DNA of 64,000 nt from Ancylobacter tetraedralis (GTDB taxonomy: Bacteria; Pseudomonadota; Alphaproteobacteria; Rhizobiales; Xanthobacteraceae). Below are positions 44,843 to 53,627 of the stretch, piece by piece. Position 1 is the first letter of the stretch. Every line of letters starts with the position of its first letter. The stretch is from the NCBI RefSeq assembly GCF_014195655.1, contig NZ_JACICD010000004.1, positions 248,001 through 312,000 on the forward strand. Direction: 5' to 3'. Below the pieces are notes generated by a model that saw only the letters and a list, made by a program, of their open reading frames with translations, had not been told where the DNA came from and did no database searches. Made by a program: the position numbers and the translations under genes.

Positions 44843-45583
44843 TCAACGGGTCACGGCAGGGTCGGGCGGCACCCGCGCCATCTCGAGCGCCGCCTTGATC
44901 AGCGCCAGATTGCCCTCCGCTTCCTCTCCGCTCGGCAGTTCCTTGCCATCCTCCAGCCCGATCCGCGTATCCAGCCCGCGCATCAGGGCGTCGCGGTAGA
45001 GCGGCCATTTGGTGGCGTCCAGGCCGTGCTGCAGCACCGGCACGTCGAGGCTGGCGCGGGCCAGCACCATGCGGATGGCGGAGGCAGCTTCCAGCGCCTC
45101 GGCCTCGTCCTGCTCGTTGATCTCGATGAGGATGCGCAGGACGGTGCGGGATTCGGGCAGGCTGGCGAAGCGTTCCGCATCCGTCGCCGACCAAAGCCCG
45201 GCCTCGACCCCGATACCGCGCGACAGGGCGAGACGGATCATCTCCGGCGCGTCGGGCTCGATGAGGTTGACCGAGACGTAATCGGGCAGGACCGTCCATT
45301 TTTCCACGCAGGCGAGCCGTCCCGCGCCGCCCGGCGCGATGCGGGCATGGGTGGAGAGGCCGACCGGGATGCCCGGCACGCGGGCGCGGATGGCCTCCAG
45401 CGCGGCGGCGACCGCAAGGGGGTCGAGCGTCTCCAGGCCCTGCGTGTCGCGCGGGTGCACATGCAATTCGTTCGCGCCGGCCGCCACGACCGCCGCCGCA
45501 TCGGCCGCGAGTTCCGCCGGGGTGAGCGGCGTGAAAGCGTGGAAATCCTTGTCCCGCGAACCGTTCAGGCAGGCTTGCAGCAT
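44843..45583 (-). CDS. BKACE-family (3-keto-5-aminohexanoate cleavage enzyme-like) protein
   Basis: The 246-residue TIM-barrel protein belongs to the beta-keto acid cleavage enzyme family, which uses acetyl-CoA to split beta-keto acids. The zinc-binding HxH lies in NELHVHPRDTQG. VGLSTHARI and GLEDGKELPSG correspond to later family segments. It is shorter than typical members (270-310), lacking part of the N-terminus. Start ATG at 45583 (MLQACLNGSRDKDFHAFTP) with GGGAGA. The substrate is unknown. Confidence 0.85.
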   Translation of the reverse strand: MLQACLNGSRDKDFHAFTPLTPAELAADAAAVVAAGANELHVHPRDTQGLETLDPLAVAAALEAIRARVPGIPVGLSTHARIAPGGAGRLACVEKWTVLPDYVSVNLIEPDAPEMIRLALSRGIGVEAGLWSATDAERFASLPESRTVLRILIEINEQDEAEALEAASAIRMVLARASLDVPVLQHGLDATKWPLYRDALMRGLDTRIGLEDGKELPSGEEAEGNLALIKAALEMARVPPDPAVTR

Positions 45584-45618
45584 CGGTATCTCCCATATGC
45601 GAGGGGCGGTGGCGGTCA

Positions 45619-46092
45619 CTAACCCGCGAGGAAGCCTTTCCGTTTCAGCCGCATCACCGCTCTTTCCAGCGCCTGCAGGAATTCGGAGCGGTCACGGGCG
45701 GAAAAGGGGCGGGGCCCCCGCGTGACCTCGCCCGCTTCGCGCAGATCCTGCATCAGGTTGCGGGTGGCGAGTTGCAGGCCGATGGTGGAGGCGGTGAAGG
45801 GCTTGCCGGTCGGCGCGATCGCCTCCGCCCCCTTGGCCACCACGCGCGCGGCCAGCGGCACGTCGGCGGTTATGACGAGATCGCCTTCCTCGGCGCGCTC
45901 GGCGATCCAGTCATCGGCAATGTCGAGGCCTGCGGGCACGATGACGCGCTCGACATCCGCGTCGCGCGGGATCGCGATGTAGGAATTGGAGACTAGAAAC
46001 ACCTTGAGGCGGTGACGGGCCGCGACCCTATAGGTCTCGTCCTTCACCGGGCAGGCGTCGGCGTCGATATAGATGATGATGGGTTTCGGCAA
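45619..46092 (-). CDS. YaiI/YqxD family protein (DUF188)
   Basis: The 157-residue protein has the DUF188 PIN-like pattern: [56 protein letters not shown], and [17 protein letters not shown]. The start is uncertain: a TTG at 46092 gives the usual length, while an ATG at 46161 would place codons inside a strong terminator hairpin. No good ribosome-binding site is seen for either. A 25-codon leader ORF and a terminator lie upstream on the same strand. Confidence 0.85.
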   Translation of the reverse strand: MPKPIIIYIDADACPVKDETYRVAARHRLKVFLVSNSYIAIPRDADVERVIVPAGLDIADDWIAERAEEGDLVITADVPLAARVVAKGAEAIAPTGKPFTASTIGLQLATRNLMQDLREAGEVTRGPRPFSARDRSEFLQALERAVMRLKRKGFLAG

Positions 46093-46119
46093 AGTATTAC
46101 CGATGCAAGCAGGTGGACA

Positions 46120-46157
46120 CCATAAGAAAGGAGGGCTGCCCTCGCGAGCAGCCCTCC
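46120..46157 (-). terminator. Rho-independent terminator between the leader ORF and the DUF188 gene
   Basis: A perfect 10-bp stem, GGAGGGCTGC (46130-46139) with GCAGCCCTCC (46148-46157), closes an 8-nt loop and is followed on the minus strand by TTTCTTATGG. It would end the leader transcript about 60 bases after the leader stop codon. A second small hairpin, GCCGCC-N5-GGCGGC (46186-46202), precedes it. Confidence 0.85.
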
Positions 46158-46215
46158 CCATGTCAGACCGCGGTCCGGTCCGGTAGCCGCCACGAAGGCG
46201 GCACAAAGTGTCGCA

Positions 46216-46293
46216 TCACGCGGCACGGACCTCGCAAGAGGCAAGCGTCCAGGTCACGGATACCGACGACCGCGGATCAAGACGATCAGACAC
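46216..46293 (-). CDS. 25-aa leader-type peptide with extended Shine-Dalgarno
   Basis: A GTG-initiated 25-codon frame encodes VSDRLDPRSSVSVTWTLASC plus EVRAA. The sequence before it, TGAAAGGAGGTGATCCAGTG in the coding direction, is complementary to 17 nt of the 16S rRNA 3' end, far beyond a normal ribosome-binding site. Two hairpins follow, the second a strong terminator, then the DUF188 gene. The layout resembles an attenuator leader or a small translated regulatory RNA. The peptide has one Trp and one Cys. The function is unknown. Confidence 0.65.
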   Translation of the reverse strand: MSDRLDPRSSVSVTWTLASCEVRAA

Positions 46294-46309
46294 TGGATCA
46301 CCTCCTTTC
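46293..46309 (-). promoter_or_regulatory. 17-nt extended anti-16S (Shine-Dalgarno) site
   Basis: On the plus strand the bases read CTGGATCACCTCCTTTC, identical to the conserved 3' end of bacterial 16S rRNA. The minus-strand transcript is therefore complementary to the rRNA tail over 17 nt, just overlapping the GTG of the leader ORF. Confidence 0.85.
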
Positions 46310-46430
46310 AATTGTTGACGACCACTTCAGATTAAACCGATTCGCACCGGCGTCACCCCCTCTTGTGCGTCGCACGTTCACATCCCGTTACGACGTGACA
46401 TGATCGGTGCCGGACAGAGGAGGGGATGCG

Positions 46431-48194
46431 ATGCGCAGGATTTTCCCATGGGCTGAGGGCGCGGTGCTGGCGCTGCTGCTGGCGGTGTCGCCCGCTAGCG
46501 CGCAGCAGGCAGCGGACAGCCAGGCGCCGGAGGCGGCGAGCGCCGTACAGGCGGGGGCCAAGTTCGCCACGGCCAAGCACTGGATGGTGACGGCGGCCAA
46601 TCCGCTGGCCGCCGAGGCCGGCGCGGCCGCGCTCCGGGCCGGCGGCAACGCCATCGACGCCATGGTGGCCACGCAGCTCATGCTCGGGCTGGTGGAGCCG
46701 CAATCCTCCGGCCTCGGCGGCGGCGCCTTCCTGGTCTATTGGGATGCCGCGAAGGGCGAACTCACCACGTTCGACGCGCGCGAGACCGCTCCGCGCGCCG
46801 CGACGCCGACGCTGTTCCAGGACGCCAAGGGCCAGCCGCTGACCTTCATGGGCGCGGTGGTGGGCGGGCGCTCGGTCGGAACCCCGGGAACGCCGCGCCT
46901 TCTGGAGACCGTGCACCGGCGCTATGGCCGGATCGCCTGGGCGCAGCTGTTTCGCCCGGCGACGCGCCTCGCCGAAGCGGGCTTTGCCGTCTCGCCCCGC
47001 CTTGCCGGCCTCATCGCCGACGATGTCGACAACCTCAAGCGCAACGATGCCGCGCGCTCCTATTTTCTGGACGCCGACGGCGCGCCGCTGAAGCCGGGCG
47101 CGGTGCTGAAGAATCCCGCCTATGCGGCGACGCTGCATCATCTCGCGCAATATGGCGCGGATGCCTTCTATGCCGGCACGCTGGCGAGCGACATCGTGCG
47201 CACCGTGCGTGAGGCGAATAATCCCGGCGTGCTCTCGCTCGCCGATCTGCGCGAATACCGCGTGAAGGAGCGCGGCCCCGTCTGCGCGCCCTATCGCGGG
47301 CTCGACATCTGCGGCATGGGGCCGCCCAGCTCCGGCGCGCTCACCCTCGGGCAGATTCTCGGCATGCTCGGTTCCTATGACCTGAAGGCGCTCGGGCCGC
47401 AGTCACCCGAGGCCTGGCGGCTGATCGCCGATGCCTCGCGCCTCGCCTTCGCCGACCGCGACCGCTACATGGCCGACAGCGATTACGTGCCGATGCCGAC
47501 AAAGGGGCTGCTGGCGCCCGATTATCTCGCCGCCCGTGCCAAGCTGCTCGCGGGTGACGATGCGCTACCCGAGGTTGCGCCGGGTAATCCCACCTGGGAC
47601 CACGCCATGGCCGAGCCGCGCGCCGATGACGAGGCGCTGGAACTGCCCTCCACCACGCAGATCACCATTGTCGATGGCGAGGGCAACATCGTTTCCATGA
47701 CCTCCACCATCGAGGCCGGCTTCGGCTCGCGGCTGATGGTGCACGGCTTCCTGCTCAACAATGAGCTCACCGACTTTTCCTTCCGCTCGCAGAAGGACGG
47801 CGTGCCGATCGCCAACCGCGTGGAGCCCGGCAAGCGGCCTCGCTCCTCCATGGCGCCGACGATCGTGCTGAAGGAGGGCAGGCCGGTGCTCGCGCTGGGC
47901 TCTCCCGGCGGCAGCCAGATCATCGGCTATGTTGCGAAAACCCTGATCGCGCATGTGGACTGGGCGATGCCGCTCGATCAGGCCATCGCCGCGCCCAATG
48001 TGCTGGCGCGCTTCGATGCGGTGGAGATCGAGCAGGGCACGGCTGCCGAGGCATTGACGCCGGCGTTGAAACAACTCGGCTTTCAGGTCAGGGCGACGCC
48101 GATGACCTCGGGCGTGCAGGCGGTGGCGATCACCCCGGACGGGCTGGTCGGCGCCGCCGACCCCCGACGCGAGGGGGTGGCGATCGGCGAGTGA
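46431..48194 (+). CDS. ggt: Gamma-glutamyltransferase (glutathione hydrolase)
   Basis: The 587-residue precursor has a signal peptide (GAVLALLLAVSPASA) and autocleaves to two subunits before the nucleophile Thr408 (ELPS-TTQITIVD). It transfers or hydrolyses the gamma-glutamyl group of glutathione in the periplasm. Other signatures are the N-terminal NPLAAEAGAAALRAGGNAIDAMVA, GLGGGAFLVYW, and the C-terminal KRPRSSMAPTIVLKEG with GSPGGSQIIGYV. I take the ATG at 46431, with GGAGG upstream, over one eight codons earlier. It converges with fmdB. Confidence 0.96.
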   Translation: MRRIFPWAEGAVLALLLAVSPASAQQAADSQAPEAASAVQAGAKFATAKHWMVTAANPLAAEAGAAALRAGGNAIDAMVATQLMLGLVEPQSSGLGGGAFLVYWDAAKGELTTFDARETAPRAATPTLFQDAKGQPLTFMGAVVGGRSVGTPGTPRLLETVHRRYGRIAWAQLFRPATRLAEAGFAVSPRLAGLIADDVDNLKRNDAARSYFLDADGAPLKPGAVLKNPAYAATLHHLAQYGADAFYAGTLASDIVRTVREANNPGVLSLADLREYRVKERGPVCAPYRGLDICGMGPPSSGALTLGQILGMLGSYDLKALGPQSPEAWRLIADASRLAFADRDRYMADSDYVPMPTKGLLAPDYLAARAKLLAGDDALPEVAPGNPTWDHAMAEPRADDEALELPSTTQITIVDGEGNIVSMTSTIEAGFGSRLMVHGFLLNNELTDFSFRSQKDGVPIANRVEPGKRPRSSMAPTIVLKEGRPVLALGSPGGSQIIGYVAKTLIAHVDWAMPLDQAIAAPNVLARFDAVEIEQGTAAEALTPALKQLGFQVRATPMTSGVQAVAITPDGLVGAADPRREGVAIGE

Positions 48195-48203
48195 GGCGTG
48201 GCC

Positions 48204-48569
48204 TCAATGGCTGATCATCCACGGGCGCGCCGAGGGGAAGCTCTTGGCGCCGCTCGCCGTGGTGGCGGTGCGGTTCTTCTTGGTCCGGCTCTTCATGCCC
48301 GAGCAGCAGGAACAGCCGGCGCCGTGGCGGGCGCGGTCCTGCTTCTCCTTGTAGCCGTCGACGCTCATCGGCGCGTGGCGCGCCTGTTCGTTGGTGGAAT
48401 GGGCGAGGCGGCTTTCGCGCGACAGCCCGGAGAAATGCGGAGCCGTCAGCAGGACGCGCGGCGCCAGCGTGCCGCAATCCGGGCAGGGCTGCGGGGCCTG
48501 ATATTCGCTCATCGGCCGCAGTTCCGTGAAGTCGCCGCAGGCGTCGCAGAGATATTCATAGACGGGCAT
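48204..48569 (-). CDS. fmdB: FmdB-type zinc-ribbon protein
   Basis: The 121-residue protein begins MPVYEYLCDACGDFTEL and has two CxxC pairs (CDAC, CPDC) within the first 35 residues, the FmdB zinc ribbon. A later GAGCSCCSGMK cluster could bind another metal. FmdB was first described as a putative regulator in the Methylophilus formamidase cluster. It ends the urtABCDE-fmdA-fmdB operon, 97 bp after fmdA. ATG at 48569. Confidence 0.9.
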   Translation of the reverse strand: MPVYEYLCDACGDFTELRPMSEYQAPQPCPDCGTLAPRVLLTAPHFSGLSRESRLAHSTNEQARHAPMSVDGYKEKQDRARHGAGCSCCSGMKSRTKKNRTATTASGAKSFPSARPWMISH

Positions 48570-48666
48570 CGGGCTGCTTCCCTGGGTTTGATTTTCTCGG
48601 GGCGTTTCCTCGGATGGAGGCGGGACGACACGAATGCCGTCCCGCGCGCCGGACCTGGATGGGGGG

Positions 48667-49902
48667 TCAAAGGTCCGGCGAAATCGGCATCTGGATCGAG
48701 CCGTCGATGAACTTGGTCGGTCCGGCGGCCGAGGGCTTGATGTCGAAGTCGAAGATCTCGGTCGGGAGCCACAGCGTGGCACAGGAATTGGGGATGTCGA
48801 CCACGCCCGACAGGTGCCCCTGCACCGGCGCGACGCCGAGGATGGAATGGGCCTGCGCGCCCGAATAGCCGAACTTCTTCATGTATTCGATGGCGTTGAG
48901 GCAGGCCTGACGGTAGGCGACGTTGGCGTCGAGATAGTGCTGCGTGCCGCTCTCATCCACCGATATGCCTTCGAAGATCAGATAGTCCTTGTAGTTGGGC
49001 GTGATCGGCGACGGCTTGAAGATCGGGTTCTTGATCCCGTACATCTCCATGCCGTTCTTGATCAGGTCGACCTTGATGTGCAGCCACGCGCCGAACATCT
49101 CGATGGCGCCACAGAAGGTGATCTCGCCATCTCCCTGGGAGAAGTGCATGTCGCCCATGGAGAGGCCGGCGCCGTCGACATAGACGGGGAAATAGATCTT
49201 CGAGCCGCGCGACAGGTCCTTGATGTCGCAATTGCCGCCATGCTCGCGCGGGGGCACGGTGCGGGCGCCTTCCGAGGCGACCTTGTCCCAGGCATCGCCC
49301 TTGGCCAGCTTGCCCAGATGCGCGGTCTTCGGCGCGGGCGGGTTGGCGAGCGGGGGCACGCGGGTCGGGTTGGTGTCGATCAGCGCCTGCTCGCGCGCGT
49401 TCCAGGTGTCGAGCAGCTTCTGCGAGGGCAGGGTGCCGATCAGGCCGGGATGGATGAGGCCGGCAAAGCCGACGCCGGGCACATGCCGCGAGCGGGTGAA
49501 CATGCCCTCGTAGTGCCAGATCGACTTCTGCGCGAGCGGGAAGTGGTCGGTCAGGAAGCCGCCGCCATTCTTCTTGGAGAAGAAGCCGTTGAAGCCCCAT
49601 TCGTGACCCTTGAGCGTGCCGGCATCGAGAATGTCGACCACCAGGAGGTCGCCCGGCTTGGCACCCTTCACGCCGATGGGGCCGGAGAGATAGTGCACGG
49701 TGGACAGGTCGACATCGCGGATGTCGTCGGCGGAATCATTGTTGGCGATGGCGCCGCCCGTCCAGTCGACGGTCTCCACGAGGAAGTCCGCGCCCGGCTC
49801 CACCCAGGTGGCGATCGGAATGTCGGGATGCCAGCGATTGTGCAGGAATTCGTTGTCGGTAGCCGGCTTGGAAAGATCGACCGAAATCAGTGTCTCAGGC
49901 AT
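48667..49902 (-). CDS. fmdA: Formamidase (FmdA/AmdA acetamidase family)
   Basis: The 411-residue enzyme hydrolyses formamide to formate and ammonia. It matches the FmdA/AmdA family along its length: HNRWHPDIPIATWVEPG, HYLSGPIGVKGAKPGDLLVVDILD, GFNGFFSKKNGGGFLTDHFP, EHGGNCDIKDLSRGSKIYFPV, and SQGDGEITFCGAIEM. The ATG at 49902 has GGAG at good spacing, and a second ATG four codons upstream is too close to its own site. It directly follows urtE by 75 bp, linking amide hydrolysis to amide uptake. It is cytoplasmic. Confidence 0.96.
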   Translation of the reverse strand: MPETLISVDLSKPATDNEFLHNRWHPDIPIATWVEPGADFLVETVDWTGGAIANNDSADDIRDVDLSTVHYLSGPIGVKGAKPGDLLVVDILDAGTLKGHEWGFNGFFSKKNGGGFLTDHFPLAQKSIWHYEGMFTRSRHVPGVGFAGLIHPGLIGTLPSQKLLDTWNAREQALIDTNPTRVPPLANPPAPKTAHLGKLAKGDAWDKVASEGARTVPPREHGGNCDIKDLSRGSKIYFPVYVDGAGLSMGDMHFSQGDGEITFCGAIEMFGAWLHIKVDLIKNGMEMYGIKNPIFKPSPITPNYKDYLIFEGISVDESGTQHYLDANVAYRQACLNAIEYMKKFGYSGAQAHSILGVAPVQGHLSGVVDIPNSCATLWLPTEIFDFDIKPSAAGPTKFIDGSIQMPISPDL

Positions 49903-49977
49903 GGCGCACTCCATTCCCCTTGGGCGTGATGCGATAGGCCGACGGGGAGCGCTCCGAGGAGCGGCTCCCCTCGGGTG

Positions 49978-50667
49978 TCAGACGGAGAGGAACCGCGCGA
50001 CCTTGGCCTCGTCGACCTCGGCGCGCAGGTTCTCGTGGACGATCTCGCCATTCTCGATGACGAGCACGCGGTCGGCGATGTCGAGGGCGAAGGACAGCAC
50101 CTGCTCGGAGACCACGATGGACAGGCCGCGCTCGTCGCGGATGCGCTTCAGCGTGCGGGCCATTTCACGGATGATGGAGGGCTGGATGCCCTCGGTCGGC
50201 TCATCGAGCAGCAGCACCTTGGGCGCGGTGGCGAGCGCGCGGGCGATGGCGAGCTGCTGCTGCTGACCGCCGGAGAGGTTGCCGCCGCGCCGGCCCTTCA
50301 TCTCCAGCAGCACCGGGAACAGCTCATAGATGTCCGGCGGCACCTTGCTCTCGCCGCGCGGTATGAGACCGGTCTCGATGTTCTCCTGTACCGTCATGGT
50401 GGAGAAGATCATGCGGCCCTGCGGCACATAGGCGACGCCGTTGGCAACGCGCTCATAGCTCTTCAGCTTCGTGATGTCGGTGGGGCCGACCGAGACGGTG
50501 CCGCTCTTGGTCGGCACGATGCCCATGAGCGACTTCATGAGCGTGGTCTTGCCCATGCCGTTGCGGCCCATGATGGCGATGATCTCGTTGGGCGCGACCT
50601 TGAAGTTCAGCCCGTGCAGGACTTCGCTCTCGCCATAGGAGACGTGGAGGTTCGAGACGTTCAGCAT
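49978..50667 (-). CDS. urtE: Urea/amide ABC transporter ATP-binding subunit UrtE
   Basis: The 229-residue ATPase has Walker A GRNGMGKTTLMKSL, signature LSGGQQQQLAIARAL, and Walker B VLLLDEPTEG followed by IQPSI, which together with MLNVSNLHVSYGESEVLHG identifies the UrtE branch of the branched-chain (HAAT) family. It forms a heterodimer with UrtD on the cytoplasmic face. The ribosome-binding site is GAGGAG. Spacing to urtD is 10 bp. Confidence 0.96.
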   Translation of the reverse strand: MLNVSNLHVSYGESEVLHGLNFKVAPNEIIAIMGRNGMGKTTLMKSLMGIVPTKSGTVSVGPTDITKLKSYERVANGVAYVPQGRMIFSTMTVQENIETGLIPRGESKVPPDIYELFPVLLEMKGRRGGNLSGGQQQQLAIARALATAPKVLLLDEPTEGIQPSIIREMARTLKRIRDERGLSIVVSEQVLSFALDIADRVLVIENGEIVHENLRAEVDEAKVARFLSV

Positions 50668-50677
50668 CTTCGTCTCC

Positions 50678-51445
50678 TCAATGGCCGAGATAGACTTCGA
50701 TGACCTTCGGGTCCGCCTGGACCTTGGCCATGGAGCCTTCCGAGAGGATCTTGCCCTGGTGCAGAACCGTGACCTTGTGGGCGATGTCCTCGACGAACTT
50801 CATGTCGTGCTCGATCACGATCACCGAGCGGTTCTTGATGATGGTGTTGAGCAGTTCCGCGGTCTTCTTGCGCTCGGAGACGCTCATGCCGGCCACCGGC
50901 TCGTCGAGCATGAGCAGTTCCGGGTCCTGGATCAGCAGCATGCCGATCTCCAGCCACTGCTTCTGGCCGTGCGAGAGATATTCGGCGCGCTGGTCGAGCT
51001 GGTCGGCGAGGAAGATGGTCTCGGCGATCTCCTGCACCCGCTCCTTCACCGGGCCATCGCGGCGGAAGGTGAGGGCGCCCACCACGGTGCGTCCCTTGGG
51101 GTAGGAGATTTCGAGGTTCTCGAAGACGGTGAGGTCCTCATAGATCGAGGGGTTCTGGAACTTGCGCCCCACACCGGCGCGCACGATCTCGTGCTCCTTC
51201 ATCTTCGTCAGTTCGCGCTCCTTGAAGCGGATGGAACCGGTGGTCGCCCGGGTGCGGCCGCAGATGAGGTCGAGCACCGTGGTCTTGCCCGCCCCGTTGG
51301 GGCCGATGATCACGCGGATCTCGTTCTCGTCGACATAGAAGGACAGGTCGTTGACCGCCTTGAAGCCGTCGAAGGAGACGGTGAGCCCTTCCACCGCGAG
51401 GACGAAGTCCCGGTTCATGGAGTCGGTGATGACGCCCGCGTTCAT
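50678..51445 (-). CDS. urtD: Urea/amide ABC transporter ATP-binding subunit UrtD
   Basis: The 255-residue ATPase has Walker A GPNGAGKTTVLDL, an LSHGQKQWLEIGMLL signature (LSHGQ in place of LSGGQ, normal for UrtD/LivG) and Walker B LLMLDEPVAGMS. It starts at the ATG at 51445 with AGGAG; upstream open sequence belongs to the overlapping reading of urtC. It is tightly packed between urtC (11 bp) and urtE (10 bp). Confidence 0.96.
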   Translation of the reverse strand: MNAGVITDSMNRDFVLAVEGLTVSFDGFKAVNDLSFYVDENEIRVIIGPNGAGKTTVLDLICGRTRATTGSIRFKERELTKMKEHEIVRAGVGRKFQNPSIYEDLTVFENLEISYPKGRTVVGALTFRRDGPVKERVQEIAETIFLADQLDQRAEYLSHGQKQWLEIGMLLIQDPELLMLDEPVAGMSVSERKKTAELLNTIIKNRSVIVIEHDMKFVEDIAHKVTVLHQGKILSEGSMAKVQADPKVIEVYLGH

Positions 51446-51456
51446 GGCTTTCGCTC

Positions 51457-52635
51457 CTATTCGGCGGCGGCGGGGGCGACCGGCCCGGAGGCCGGCGGGC
51501 TGGCGGAAGGCGGCGCGGCGCGGCGCTTGGCGGCGCCGCCGAATAGCGGGCCGAGGCGCGGGGCGACATAGCTCTGCCAGAGGCCGGCAAGGCCGTTCGG
51601 GAAGATCAGCACCACGGCGATGAACAGGCCGCCGAGGCCGAACAGCCAGAGTTCCGGGAAGCTCTCGGAGAAGGAGGTCTTCGCCCAGTTCACCAGCAGC
51701 GTGCCGTAAATCGCGCCAAGGATGGACAGGCGCCCGCCGACCGCCGTGTAGATCACCATCTCGATCGAGGGCACGATGCCCACGAAGGACGGCGACATGA
51801 ACCCGACCTGCAGGGTGAACATTGCCCCGCCAATGGCCGAGAGCGAGGCGGCGAGGCAGAACACGAAGATCTTGAACGAGGAGACGTCGTAGCCGGAGAA
51901 GCGCACGCGGTCCTCCTTGTCGCGCATGGCGACGAGGATGCGGCCGAGCTTGGACGATTTGACGTAATAGGCGAGGAGGATGCAGCCGAGCAGCAGGCCG
52001 ACGCAGACGAAATAGAGGATGGTCTTGGCGCTGTCGGTGCGGATGTCCCAGCCGTGCAGCGAGCGCAGGTCGGTGATGCCGTTGATGCCGCCGGTATAAC
52101 CCTGCTGGCCGACGATCAGGATGGTCATGATCGCCGCGAGCGCCTGGGTGATGATGGCGAAGTAGACGCCGCCCACGCGCCGCTTGAACAGCGCGTAGCC
52201 CAGGATCAGCGCGAACAGCGCGGGCACCACGACCACGGCGAGGGTGGTGAAGCCGAAGCTGCGGAACGGCTCCCAGAACCAGGGCAACGAGGTGATTTGG
52301 TTCCAGTCCATGAAATCGGGGATGCCCGGCGTCGACTGGATCTTGGTGTTCTCGACGCTGGAAGCCTCCAGCTTGAGATACATCGCCATGCAATAGCCGC
52401 CCAGGCCGAAGAACACGCCCTGGCCGAGGGAGAGAATGCCGGCATAGCCCCAGCACAGTACGAGACCGAGCGCCACGAAGGCATAGGTGAGGTACTTGCC
52501 GACGAATTGCAGGCGGAAATTGTCCAGCGCCAGCGGCAGCACGACGAGGAGCAAGATGGCGAGGACGATGATGCCGATCAGGTCCTGCGGACGCAGGAAG
52601 AAGGTGCGGCCGGATTTGGGGGCAGGGATGGTCAT
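51457..52635 (-). CDS. urtC: Urea/amide ABC transporter permease UrtC
   Basis: The 392-residue inner-membrane permease has the LivM-type pattern: about ten membrane helices, LGLVLCWGYAGILSLGQGVFFGLGGYCMAMYLKL, and a late RVRFSGYDVSSFKIFVFCLAA segment with the conserved loop VAMRDKEDRVRF before it. The C-terminus has a short Ala/Pro tail. A strong GAGGAGG site precedes the ATG. It pairs with UrtB. Confidence 0.96.
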   Translation of the reverse strand: MTIPAPKSGRTFFLRPQDLIGIIVLAILLLVVLPLALDNFRLQFVGKYLTYAFVALGLVLCWGYAGILSLGQGVFFGLGGYCMAMYLKLEASSVENTKIQSTPGIPDFMDWNQITSLPWFWEPFRSFGFTTLAVVVVPALFALILGYALFKRRVGGVYFAIITQALAAIMTILIVGQQGYTGGINGITDLRSLHGWDIRTDSAKTILYFVCVGLLLGCILLAYYVKSSKLGRILVAMRDKEDRVRFSGYDVSSFKIFVFCLAASLSAIGGAMFTLQVGFMSPSFVGIVPSIEMVIYTAVGGRLSILGAIYGTLLVNWAKTSFSESFPELWLFGLGGLFIAVVLIFPNGLAGLWQSYVAPRLGPLFGGAAKRRAAPPSASPPASGPVAPAAAE

Positions 52636-52645
52636 GGGCGCCTCC

Positions 52646-53572
52646 TCAGCGACGGACCTTGATGACGAACAGGCCCTGCGGCCGCAGCATCAGGATGATG
52701 ACCACGCCGAGCAGCGTGAGGACTTTGGCCATCGATCCCGAGAGGAAGAACTCCATGGTCGACTGGGCCTGCGAGATGGTGAAGGCGGAGGCGATGGTGC
52801 CGAGCAGGCTCTGCGCGCCGCCGAAGACGACAACGAGGAACGTGTCGACGATGTAGAGCTGGCCGGAGGTCGGGCCGGTGGAGCCGATCATGGTGAAGGC
52901 CGAGCCCGCCACCCCGGCAATGCCGCAGCCGAGGCCGAACGTGTTGCGGTCGATCTTCTCGGTGTTGATGCCCACCGCGCCGGCCATCACGCGGTTCTGC
53001 ACCACCGCGCGCACCTGCTTGCCCCAGGCCGATTTGTACATGAGCAGGGCGACGGCGATGGTGATGGCGATGGTCAGGCCCATGACGAACAGGCCGTTGA
53101 TCTGCACCTCGATCGTGTCGGTGAGGGCGAGCGAGCCCATCATCCAGTTGGGCAGCTCGACGCCCACCTCGCGCGGGCCGAACACCGAGCGGTAGACCTG
53201 CTGCAGGATGAGGCTGAGCCCCCAGGTGGCCAGCAGCGTGTCCAGCGGGCGCTTGTAGAGCCGCCGGATCATCAGCCATTCCACCGCCATGCCGAGCGCG
53301 CCGGAGGCGAAGAAGGCGAGGATCATGGCAACGAAGAAGTAAATGTTGAACAGGGAGGGAAGGAAATGGAGAAAGAACTGCGAGGTGAAATAGGTGACAT
53401 AGGCGCCAAGGATCATGAACTCGCCATGCGCCATGTTGATGACGCCCATCTGGCCGAAGATGATGGCCAGGCCCAGCGCCATGAGCACGAAGACCGAGAA
53501 CAGGATGAGGCCGGCGAAGCCTTGCATCACGAAGATCGAGCCGAGCTCGGCCAGCGAATAATCGGCAAACAT
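52646..53572 (-). CDS. urtB: Urea/amide ABC transporter permease UrtB
   Basis: The 308-residue LivH-type permease shows [28 protein letters not shown] (read in parts), RALVQNR-type [28 protein letters not shown], and a C-terminal [14 protein letters not shown]. It forms the channel with UrtC. It equals FmdE in the Methylophilus amide system. A 100-bp gap with a strong hairpin separates it from urtA. Confidence 0.96.
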   Translation of the reverse strand: [308 protein letters not shown]

Positions 53573-53627
53573 TCAGGAATCCCCCGGCGTGCGCGCTTGG
53601 CGCGCGGTCTCCGTCAACCGAAAGTGC

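Noticed and set aside
46293-46309. Fragment of a 16S rRNA gene
   Set aside because: Only 17 nt match the rRNA tail and nothing upstream resembles 16S. The match is explained by a ribosome-binding site on the opposite strand.
46099-48194. Urease or glutathione-import genes expected next to ggt or urt
   Set aside because: I looked for urease subunits and glutathione transporters near these genes and found none in the window.
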